Below are positions 21,457 to 33,400 of a stretch of 64,000 nucleotides of DNA, in pieces. Below the pieces are notes generated by a model. The model worked only from the letters and a program-made list of their open reading frames with translations, did no database searches and was not told the origin of the DNA. Numbering within the stretch: position 1 is the first letter of the stretch; every line of letters starts with the position of its first letter. Made by a program: the position numbers and the translations under genes. The DNA comes from Owenia fusiformis (lineage: Eukaryota; Annelida; Polychaeta; Sabellida; Oweniidae), in assembly GCA_903813345.2 (NCBI GenBank), contig CAIIXF020000006.1, forward strand, positions 30,422,024 to 30,486,023. Reading direction: 5' to 3'.

Positions 21457-24400
21457 ATGACACTTCACACCATTAGGAGATTTATAATAAGATCAGCTCT
21501 AAATCATAACTCACATAAGAGACAAAGGAATCTACATGTTTGCAATAGATGTCAGCTCTGTACCAAGTCAGATCTTGCAAATCCAAGAAACATCCAGGGA
21601 TCTTTTAAGAATCAACCAATCACAGGCAGTCTTCATAATGGGAATCAAGAAACTGGCAAGTCTCTTCATGTACCAGTGATGGTGAATGAAGTTTTGGAGT
21701 ATCTAGATCCCCAGCCAGGCCAGGTATGGTACAGAAAACTAAACTAAGTGTATGACTTCCCATCCTCCAATCACAGGGCTTCAAAATCCAGAATATATTC
21801 TTTCTTTTTACCCCTGCGATAAGCAGTTAGCATTTCCCCGATTAAGAACTCGCAATCTGGCTGTCGCAACACTGCGACAGAAATCATGTATAAGTCATTG
21901 TGCATTCATAATTAGATCACATGATTCAGTTTAATCGGGCGCTTCCAAATTGATTATAGCAGGGGGAAGAAGGAGGTACGGATTCTGGATACCTGCTTAG
22001 GAGGTTGATGACTTCCTCAAGTTTATTTATCATACAGTACAATATGAATTTACATTATTACAGGTGGATGGCCAATACTACAGGCAGATGACAAACAGAT
22101 GGCATTCATGCAATAATATAATCAAGTTCATAGTAGTACATGTAGCATTAATGTTACTGAAGTATGACATGTGACATATTATTATATCATGGTTTCATAA
22201 CCAATCAAGTATATTTGTGAGGACCCGGGGCAATAGTTAAATAATAACAATCAAATCACAGGGGAATACGTTTAACTAATCACAAAACCAGGGCCGTCAC
22301 TAAATGGGGGAAAATAAACAAATAACACAATTGGTAGCGTGACGAGTAAATATGGGGGCAAATGAAATAGATACAACAACAATGAATGGTAGCGTGGAAA
22401 TTTGGAAAGTAAATTGGAATAAGCGTAATTTAAATCAATGGTAGCGTGGAAGTGAAAATAGTTAAATTAAAGTGAATGTTCAATTTATATGAAAGGGCAC
22501 TAAAGTGTATAATATGAAATAAATTAAGAAACAAATAGATTAAAGTTTAATAAATCTATTGTAATCAAAATAATACTCAAAAATACTAGTACAAATACAA
22601 TATTACAAAAACACACCAGAATACATTAAGTGGCTTACCCATACTGTCGTTTCCTTTGTTCAATGATATCCAACATGTTTTAGCTTATGTCTAAAAATGT
22701 GTAGAAACCAAGTGTTCCTGTCAAGGTCTGGTGTAAAAGTGCCTCTTGACCAAAGGAAACAGACAGTTTATATTCTAAAAGTTGCCAAATTACCATATTA
22801 TTGTACCGCACCTGGCCCTGGGACCAGGCACTGAACAAAGGGATGATTCTTACAGCTAAGGGATTATCTAAGAAAGCCAGACTGTAACTAATTGTCTATT
22901 CAAAAAGTTTGAATAGAGTTCACTTGGTTCAGACTAAAGCTCTGCTATAGCAGCAGCATATAGACTGCACTGAATGAACAGGTCAAAGGGTCACAAAGTA
23001 CAATGCAAAACTTTATGAAGGAAAAAATGTGAAACGAAAATGTAACTTTAAATATTAAAACATGGAAATAACATTGCTATAATTAAAACTAAATATAATA
23101 CATTGATATTAAGAAGGATTTAACACGATGACCAGTGATCAGAAAACAAGGGTATACCACCTTTGATCACGGGTCATCACATCACTCCCCCTTTAAAAAC
23201 AGGTTCGACCCGAACCTCGATAAAAACAAACTATAGTTCATAAGTCTATGAGCTGTTAACTTAGATAACAAAATGTTCACGTTATTTAAAGTCCACAGGG
23301 TAGATATCCAAGAAGATAATAAATGTTCATGGTTCTCCATTTAATTGTAACATGGAGTACACCATCTTCCAGTTGTTCATCTTTAGCTAGATTTGTCATG
23401 GAGTTGTTCCAGGCATATATAATCTGGTACCACCAAGTGTCCCAAGTTTCACCCACTGTTGATTCCTCTAGCCATCTTCAGGTTTTGTTGGATTTGTTGG
23501 TCGGACAAACTTCTTCATCACAGCAGAGGTAGTCATGTCCTTCTCGGTTCACACGGTTCACAGAGACAAGGTTCACAGGATTCCACTACTGGATGGGCAT
23601 GATGAGTGACACAAAGCAATCTCTTATGAAATTACGGGAAAATTCCAAAGAGTTTGTCATGGGAAAACGTTCCATCCACCAACAATTCGATCCACCTCAG
23701 GAATCAATTTCAGTAACCAGGTAGCGAGCAGTTTTCCAACTTTCCAAGGGTCAGGGGGCAAATTCATTTAAATTTCTCCCAGAACAATGTTGGCGCAAAT
23801 CAGGGTCAAGTTCCTCAAATTGATGGACAAATGACTGGGGACTAAAGCTTCCTGGGTATCAAAACTGGCATTTTTGGTCACACAACAGGGCCAAATACAA
23901 AACCAGCTATCCATTTTCACAGTTGGGTCATGTTCATTTCAAAAGGGTCAGAAGTGCCTGTAGACCAAGGCATATCGAGACAATAATCAGATTACACGGT
24001 TCCAGGACTAACAATTCAAACAGATGGGGTCATTGTCACATCAATGTCAATGCTGAGATGATTTATAACAGGCTTTCCTTGGGTTCCTCGAGCTCATCAG
24101 TTTGGCTGCTGAGAGGGAGTATATATCCAAGTGCAACCTAGGGGTCACAATTATGGCAGTCAACATTTGGGAACAAGGACAATAGGGGGAGCTGGAGGCT
24201 CCTTGATGGGTTGGGCATCTCCGGGGTCAAGTTCATTGTCAGGGAAACAGTTTAAATTAGTAACATTTTCAAATGACAAACAGTCAACTTTCCCATGTTC
24301 AGGAAGCAAATCACTCCCTTCAGCCATAACACTGAGGCAAATCGGGTCACGGTCCTCCTCTACAGGACAAGATAAATGACTGGGGACAACAGGGTCCCTA

Positions 24401-27400
24401 AATAGCAGTTCAGGGCAAATAACAGGGTCAACCTGGTCAAGAGTCAACGGAGTTGCTTTCTGCAACTCATTCAAGTGTTTGGCGACCATTATATCAACAA
24501 AATCATCGCTGCTATCAGTCAGGGGAACATCAGCCTCAAGGGTTTTACAAGGGTCTTGACATGGGGGAACAGAATCAACTTCACAGTGTTTCTTTGACAA
24601 ATCCTCTCGGGCAGGGGGCAAAAGGTCATGGATCGGCTCCCCAGATGCAATGGGTATACTTTTATATAACGTCACTGGCTGGGGGCAATTGTAGCCACTT
24701 TGGATTTTAAAACTGGTGGGCCTTTGTGGCTTGGATGCTGAATCGAGGCCCACCGACTCAGCACATTCTAGTTTCCCGAATAGGTTGGGGAATTGGCCTT
24801 AAGGGCAGGGCAGTCAGACACCACATGGCCATCAACACCACATTTGAAGCAAACTCGGGCTCCAGTGACTTTGGAGTTTGGATGTCTGTGAAGACAATCA
24901 AATATGCTGTGCTCCCGAGTATCACATAGTTTACAATACTGGGCACGTGTGGGCTTGGACATGGGCCGTCGGTCAACCTTCTCCTTCAGGGCCTGGGCAA
25001 TGGATTGGTGAAGAGCCTCCATTTGTTTTTCCATCATCTTAGAAAACTGGGAAATCAAACTCATTGGGGATTCAGATGAAGGGCTTTGGACATGGGCCTC
25101 AGTTGCTCGAAGCTCAGGATCATGAGTTGCTCGCAAACGTTTCTTGCGACCTTTGAAAAAGGATTCGTATTGTAGGGCCATGGTAAGGGCCTGGTTAAGA
25201 GAAGTGGGCTTGGCGAATGAAAGTTTTGCCTCAAGATCCACATTATTTAAGGCGTCAATAAATGACTGCATTGCTTGGTTCTCAATACCAGACTTAGGCA
25301 TACCCAGGCTACCATATGCGTTGCGGGCAAGTTTTCTAACCTCATGGGCTAACTTCTCAAGGGGTTCATCAGGGCCTCGGAGTCTATTTTTCAAAATGGC
25401 TCGGGCATTGTCACTTTGTTGAGGAGGCTCATAGTTCATCTGCAGGGCATTGATGATAGAGTCAAGGTCAGGATCAACCCCTTCTTCTATATCATCAAGA
25501 ACATTGGCTGCCTCGCCCTCAAGACTTCTGACCAAATAGATCGCAGCCTCATCACTATCCCAACCATTATTTTTGGAGACTAAACGGAATTGGATCAAAA
25601 ATGCTGTCAAACTACATTTTCCATCGAATTTGGGGGACCTCATCTCCCGTTTCTTATTGTAGATTGGTTTCGGACTTTGGATTTTTGACTCACTCCCTCC
25701 TGAAGAACTATTATCACACCATTTGGGAAGGTCAGTGGAACGTTTCTTGTATTTCTTCGTCTGCAGTAGTGAATCGACCTTACTCAAGGGATCCCTGGGG
25801 GCATAAGACATCTGTTCAAATGGGTCAGAATGGGCTGTTTCATACCCCATTGGAATTGACTGGGAAGGCACTAGGTTATGGGATTCCTGCCTCTTTGTGT
25901 GCGGAGAAATGGGGGAATGGTGATTGAAGGGCATAGGTCTAGACTTAAGATGCCCCTTAGATCTGGGAGTTATACTGGATCTGGACTGTTGATCAGATAC
26001 CCATGACATGGTATCGGATTCCCTCCCAGTATATCTTGAACATAGGGGAGCTACAGAGAACTCGCCCCTTGCATATTCCCTCCCAGTGTGCATTGGGCTG
26101 AGGGGAGCTCCGGAGAGCTCACTCTGGATTTTTCCCCAAAAAGAGTGCCTTGGGCTTAGGGGAGCTTCAGAGAGCTCACCCCTGAGATAATAATCACCAT
26201 GATGCAATGGACTAAGGGGAACTCGTGAGAGCTCGCCCCTTGCATATTCCCTCCCCGTGTGCCTTAGATGCAGGGGAGCTCCATTGAACTCCCTCCTTGA
26301 GTATATTTCCCCATGAGGCAATGGGCTTGGGGAAGCTCGGGAAGGCTCATCCCACGGATTTGTCCCCCCTGGGTGTTTTTGAAAAGTGAGAGTTCTTGCG
26401 GGCTTACCACTTGGGTGCTTCTTTCCAGGATGCATCGAGCCCAGGGGAGCTTGGATAGGCTCACCCTGCGAAAATTCCCCCTTAAAATGCTCTTGGCTTA
26501 AGGGAGCTTGAGAAGGCTCACCCGATGAATTGGTTTTCTCTGGGTATGTTTGAGAAGTGGGAGCTCTTTCGAGCTCACCACGGGGGTATTTCTCCCCAGT
26601 ATATCTAGAAACGAGGCGAGCTTGGGAAGGCTCACCCTCCGATGATTCCCTCTGTAAACGCCCTTGGCTTAGGGGAGCTTGAGAAGGCTCACCCCATGAA
26701 TTGGCTTCCCCTGGGTATGTTTTAGAACTGGGAGCTCTTTCGAGCTCACCACGGGGGTATTTCTCACCAGTATACCTAGAAACGAGGGGAGCTTGGGAAG
26801 GCTCACCCTGCAATGATTCCCTCTTTAAACGAACTTGGCTTAGGGGAGCTTGAGAAGGCTCACCCCATGAATTGGCTTCCCCTGGGTATGTTTGTGAACT
26901 GGGAGCTCTTTCGAGCTCACCACGGGGGTATTTCTCCCCAGAATACCTAGAAACGAGGGGAGCTTGGGAAGGCTCACCCCGCGATGATTCCCTCTGTAAA
27001 CGCCCTTGGCTTAGGGGAGCTTGAGAAGGCTCACCCCATGAATTGGCTTCCCCTGGGTATGTTTTAGAGCTGGGAGCTCTTTCGAGCTCACCACGGGGGT
27101 ATTTCTCCCCAGTATACCTAGAAACGAGGGGAGCTTGGGAAGGCTCACCCTGTGATGATTCCCTCTGTAAACGCCCTTGGCTTAGGGGAGCTTGAGAAGG
27201 CTCGCCCCATGAATTGGCTTCCCCTCGGTATGTTTGAGAACTGGGAGCTGCGATGATTCCCTCTTTAAACGCCCTTGGCTTAGGGGAGCTTGGGAAGGCT
27301 CACCCCACGGATTTGTCCTCCCTGCATGTTTTTGAAAAGTGGGAGCTCTTGTGAGCTCACCACATGGGTATTTCTCCCCTGAATACAAAGAAACTGGGGG

Positions 27401-30400
27401 AGCTTGGGAAGGCTCACCCACTGTAGAATTCTCCCAAACAGGTGTAGAAAAGGGATTATTCCATGAATCAATAGGGGGGAAAAACATTGAAGGACTTTGC
27501 CAAAGCGTTTGATCGGGTTCAATTTTAAATTTATTTATATAGCCACTAGGTGAGGCAGATCTTGGTGGCTTTGGTGATACACCAGGCATCGAACGCTGGG
27601 CTCTGCGCTCAGAATGCTTGGAAGTATCTGGTAAGGGTAAAGTATCTGCCATGGCAAATTTCATGTCCTGGTCATCAAGGGCACGATGACCTGGGACAAT
27701 TTCAGGGTCATCAAATGAACAGTCTGACCTAGACGTGGGCAATGGGGCTTGTTGGGCAGCAGAGGAAATACTCATAGTGACTGTTTTGTAATTGGGCATG
27801 TATTTGTGCTGAAAATTGGTAATGTTAGAAACAAAGAAACAAATAAAGCTAAAAGATCACACTAAAATAAAAATAAAATTAGAGGCATGTGTCAACACTT
27901 TCAAAGTATTATATCCCACCGCTGCCACCATTTGTGAGGACCCGGGGCAATAGTTAAATAATAACAATCAAATCACAGGGGAATACGTTTAACTAATCAC
28001 AAAACCAGGGCCGTCACTAAATGGGGGAAAATAAACAAATAACACAATTGGTAGCGTGACGAGTAAATATGGGGGCAAATGAAATAGATACAACAACAAT
28101 GAATGGTAGCGTGGAAATTTGGAAAGTAAATTGGAATAAGCGTAATTTAAATCAATGGTAGCGTGGAAGTGAAAATAGTTAAATTAAAGTGAATGTTCAA
28201 TTTATATGAAAGGGCACTAAAGTGTATAATATGAAATAAATTAAGAAACAAATAGATTAAAGTTTAATAAATCTATTGTAATCAAAATAATACTCAAAAA
28301 TACTAGTACAAATACAATATTACAAAAACACACCAGAATACATTAAGTGGCTTACCCATACTGTCGTTTCCTTTGTTCAATGATATCCAACATGTTTTAG
28401 CTTATGTCTAAAAATGTGTAGAAACCAAGTGTTCCTGTCAAGGTCTGGTGTAAAAGTGCCTCTTGACCAAAGGAAACAGACAGTTTATATTCTAAAAGTT
28501 GCCAAATTACCATATTATTGTACCGCACCTGGCCCTGGGACCAGGCACTGAACAAAGGGATGATTCTTACAGCTAAGGGATTATCTAAGAAAGCCAGACT
28601 GTAACTAATTGTCTATTCAAAAAGTTTGAATAGAGTTCACTTGGTTCAGACTAAAGCTCTGCTATAGCAGCAGCATATAGACTGCACTGAATGAACAGGT
28701 CAAAGGGTCACAAAGTACAATGCAAAACTTTATGAAGGAAAAAATGTGAAACGAAAATGTAACTTTAAATATTAAAACATGGAAATAACATTGCTATAAT
28801 TAAAACTAAATATAATACATTGATATTAAGAAGGATTTAACACGATGACCAGTGATCAGAAAACAAGGGTATACCACCTTTGATCACGGGTCATCACATA
28901 TTGTATAATTTATCTATACTCTAGGGGCGAGGAGGGAAATTCTCAATAATTGGAGTATAGTTGGTTTGGCAGCATTTTCAGTTAGGGGAGAGTCTTGGAT
29001 GAAATTTCCACCTAGGTGATAGCTTCACAGAGTGGTAGGAAGTTCTTTTTTTTGAAGAGTTAGCCCCCTACCCCACAAAAACACCCCACCCCGGGGAAAA
29101 AAATTGTTCACACTAAATAACCTTAGATATTTTGATGTTTGTAAGTGACATACATAGATATTATATATATGAATCATTTGCAGTATAATTGATGCTGATT
29201 ACTCCTAAAAAAATTGAATATTAGTACAAAGTGTGTTCCCCAGGGGGCAAATTCGTGACCCATTTCCTTACTATTTTGATCCTAACTTTTCAACTAGACA
29301 CTGTAAGAGGTTGAAAAAATTCATGTGAAGTGCCCAATAGCAGGGTTAGTAACCCTGAAAGATGCAAAGCCATGGAAGAGGTAGGAGCTGAGAAAAAAAA
29401 TGTTGATTTTTCGAAAAATTAGACATTTTTGACAGCTGGATTTTGTGTATGACTATAGCTGACCCCTATAGTTCCTGGATCCATCCCTCTATGATGATAT
29501 ATATGGTTTTATAGTGTGGAACTAAGATGTAAAACATAATTAAGATGGGTTTTAAGGAAGTTTAAGGTTTTAAACAAGTCCAAAATTTGAAAAATTGTAA
29601 ATATAAGGTTTCAAATTTACGAATTCCAGGTAGAGCCATGGCAGACCCCTATAGTTTCTAGATCCATCCCTCTATGGTGATACTTATGGTATTGCTGTAT
29701 GGAACTAATATGTAAAACACAATTTAGATGGGTTTTAAGGAAGTCTAAGGTTTTGAACAAGTTCAAAATTTGAAAAATTGTAAATATAAGGTTTCAAATT
29801 TACGAATTTCAGGTATAGCCATGGCTGACCCTTATGGTTTTTACATCCATACCTCTATGATTAAATACACAGTTTTAGAGTGTGGGACTAAGATTTAACA
29901 TACCCAAAATGAATTTTAAGAAAGTTTAAGGTTTTAAACAAGTCAAAAATTTGAAGAATTGTAAATGTAAGTTTTCAAATTTATGAATTTCAGGTATAGC
30001 CAAAGATGACCCTTATGGTTTTTTTTACATCTATACCTCAGTGATGAGATATATATTTTTAGAGTATTTAACTAAAATGTAAAAGATGCATAAGATGAGT
30101 TTGAAGGAAGTTCAAGGTTTTAAACAAGTGCAAAATTTGAAAAATTGATCTCGAAAATTGGTCTCAAATTCACGTTATTCAGGTACAGCCTTGAATGAGC
30201 CCTGATAATCGAAGGTTATGAGCATAATAGTAACAATTCAATTCAATTATTTATTTCATAATTCTTTTTTCATAATTCTTATATAATATACACTATAAAA
30301 ACAAGCCGCTAGACACCCTAGTGGGTATATGTTGCGGTTTAACAGAAATCATTAAAATGACAACTAGACTCAAGACTTTAAAATGACAACTAGACTACAT

Positions 30401-33400
30401 ATAAAAGAAAACACTTATATTATGTTACATGTAGGTATATAGAAATGGTATTAACAATTAATCTAAGGATGTACAATGTAAAAATGTTACAAAAATCGGG
30501 TACCAGTATAAAATCAACAGTATAGTATGATATTGGTATTATACATTATCGATAGATGAGTAGTTTTTTATATGAAGATTTGAAAATATTTAGAGTGGAG
30601 CATTTTTTAATAACATGTGGTAGAGCATTCCAAAGATTAGGACCCAGATAGCGAAGGGAAAGTTTAGAGCATTTAGGGATATGAAAATAATGCAATTGTC
30701 TTGTGTAATGATGATGAATATTAATGTTGATATCAAACAAGTCTTGAAATAGATTTTTTGGAAGACTGGGGTGCTTATTAAAGATTTTGTACATGAACTG
30801 ACCAGTACAATATCTGTTGACATCAAAAATATTTAATATTCTAAGATCTTTAAATAGGGGAGCGGAGTGAGAAAGTCTATCCTTATTTAAAGCTAGCCTT
30901 AAGAATTGTTTCTGCAGTTTATGTAGACGATCATAAAATGATTTAAATGTGTTACCCCAGATTATGTTGCAATAATTTAATTGAGAGTGTATCAATGAGT
31001 AGTAAATTGTTTTGAAACTGTCTATTTGAAGTAGATGTTTAATGTGATAAAGAGAACCAATGACGCGAGAAATCTTTGTTTCAACAGATTTTATGTGCTC
31101 TTTAAATTTCAAGTTTTTATCAATAATAATTCCAAGAAAGTCAATTTTTTCCCGGAAAGTTATGTTCTCATTGCGTATTTTAAGATTCAGATTTGTTTGA
31201 TTTTTTTGGGGTCCAAATAGAATAGCATTGGTTTTGCCAATATTAAGTGAAAGTTTGTTTGCTTTTATCCAGTCATCTATTGAATTCAAGTTTGCATTAG
31301 TTCTAGTCATAAGTTCATTTAAATCATAATCACTATCAAGAAGATTGGTGTCATCAGCAAACATAATAAATTTTAGATTAGGGGCAACAAAAGGCAGATC
31401 ATTTATGTAAAGAATAAATAATAGTGGTCCAAGTACCGAGCCCTGCGGAACACCACAATTTAGAGATGATTGTTTAGATTCATAATTGTTAATGGTGACA
31501 TATTGTTTGCGGTCTTTTAAATAACTGTGATATCATAGCTTAGAGACCAGGTGTAGAATATATACCTGTTGCAGCAGTTAGTCTGCTGCATATAGATGGA
31601 GTGAAAAGTCATGAACTACAGTAAAATCTTTCTAATCTGAATGCTACTAGATATAGTATTTGGACCAACTAAAAGCGTTCAAATTAGAAGTGTTTGAATT
31701 TTGAGGTTTTTACATCTGCAATATTCTGGATTTTGAAGAAATATGAATGCATTCTCAATGAAAAATATTAATAAATATTAATAATATTTATACTGACCAC
31801 CCAAAAAGCTTAAAAGCATTCCAAAATCCAATTCAAAAGTTTTGATATCATAACAATTCAGTGTTAAACTGACAATATTTGTGCAATTTTGTAAGAAATA
31901 TGTGATATTTGGTAAAAAAAAGTTCAAGTTAAACAGGTTGATTTTTCAAATATGAGTGTTCACTGTTCGAATTAAGAGGTGTTCAGATTTCAATTTTTAA
32001 ACATAGGAGTCAATGGGAGGAAGGAAAAATTGAACTGGGGAAAAGTGTTCAGATTGGTTGGTTTTCAGATAAGTCAGGTGTTGGGATGATTGGTAGGTGT
32101 TCACAATAGTCAGATGTTGGGATATACAGGTTTCACTGATGATATATCATTTATACAAGATGATGAACTAGAACTACTGTACTAGGTGCCTTTGATAATT
32201 TTTACCACAATGTTATACTATGTCAGGAAAAGAAAGCACCCATGACACTGTGCTTCTACAACTTGAAAATCAACAACACTTTAACATTTGATAAAGGTGT
32301 CTACCAAATGAGTAATCCACATAAACTCAAATACAAGCACTTGGCATGCTATTCCCTATGATCATTAGTTTCTCTTGAATCAAAAATTGACCTTGGGTTT
32401 ATGACAGTAGTAAATTGGAATGCAGTTATATGGAATATTGAATTGGCTGGAATTGGACACACCTTGCCTAGAAATGTGTGAGTAAACTATGATCTTATAT
32501 GGATACAAACGGTTCGTTTGACAATGATCATCTATCTTATCCTGTAAAATCAGAACTTAAAAAGGGGTTCGAAATGGAGATCGATGAAACCATACCACAA
32601 ATTGATAAAACTTTCGTGATTGATGCAATGGCTATGACAAAGGGAAAATTAAGATTAACTTATATGTTGAAATTTGGAGAGTTTTGGAAAGCTATATTTG
32701 AGTACTCCATCAAATCTAGTAAAGGAGCCCAAAGAATAGATTTCATATTAGACTCCTAGCTAGTTGTCTCCATCAGTAAAGGATTCTGAAAGAATGCGAA
32801 GAATGGATGCTTCCCCTATTTAACTTTAATCCATAGAAGAAATTACACCATTACCTAAAAATATGAATACCTTTGTCCAAGTAATATCACAAGCTGGTAT
32901 CGAAATATTTGTCCGCTGTGACGGAGCATGCTATTTTTCGTAAAAACACTAAGAATACTTCACGATTTATTTTTTAACTCATATGTTTCGTTATACCATA
33001 CAAAATTACTTACTCCATGCAATGGATATATCATTTGCGGGTAACTTTCATTTCTGTTTGAAGTCCAATTACGCTGGGAAGAAAAGCTATTGAAAATGGC
33101 GCCGGAGTATCATACTTCAAAATGTACCATTTCTTGTTTAACTTTCTAATGGCACGATATAGTGACACGATAATATTTACACGTGGTTTCAGCATAACTA
33201 TGAAGGTATAAATGAGATGTTGATGTATTTGGTCTTTTTAATTCTTTTATAAAAAATAATTTTTGTCCGATGTGACGGAGCAGTTGCAAATGTGAACTGT
33301 GAAAATGCTCCGTCACAGCGGACAAAAAATATTAACATTATTTTTTATCAAAAAAATTAAAAAGACCTAATGCATTAATATCTCATTAATACATTCAGAG

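Larger units (their letters stand above)
24768..27799 (-). pseudogene. Retrotransposon gag, broken by a 73-base deletion in its repeat region
   Basis: Structural protein of the LTR element. The frame opens at ATG 27799, 114 bases after the primer-binding site, and stays open to 27182 in frame one. A Pro/Ser/Arg-rich N-terminal domain is followed by repeats of 57 residues (171 bp) with cores such as GEPSQAPL and [13 protein letters not shown]. Near 27248 a repeat lacks 73 bases compared with its neighbours, shifting the frame into a stop at 27182. The correct frame resumes and is open from 26813 to 24768 (681 codons). There lie a capsid-like retrotransposon gag domain (about residues 390-560, with [14 protein letters not shown]) and two CX2CX4HX4C zinc knuckles near the C-terminus (about 628-641 and 656-669). 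Its last two sense codons form the frameshift heptamer. Confidence 0.85.
22216..28898 (-). mobile_element. Gag-only LTR retrotransposon (TR-GAG-like), 6.7 kb
   Basis: Two 966-bp LTRs (22216-23181 and 27933-28898), in which I saw no differences, flank an internal region transcribed on the minus strand. TATT at 22212-22215 and 28899-28902 is the target duplication. There is a tRNA-Leu primer-binding site, a purine tract, a gag frame with two zinc knuckles, and a -1 frameshift site leading to a second short frame. No protease, reverse transcriptase, RNase H or integrase motif was found between 23182 and 24160. The element must therefore be mobilised in trans, presumably by a Ty3/gypsy-like relative. 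Confidence 0.9.

Noticed and set aside
23196-24159. Search for protease, reverse transcriptase or integrase in the LTR element
   Set aside because: No D-T/S-G, Y-x-D-D or H2C2/DDE motif seen in any frame; the internal region is too short for pol.
27913-27930. tRNA-Leu fragment or tRNA gene
   Set aside because: Only the 3' terminal 18 bases with CCA are present, next to an LTR; it is the primer-binding site.
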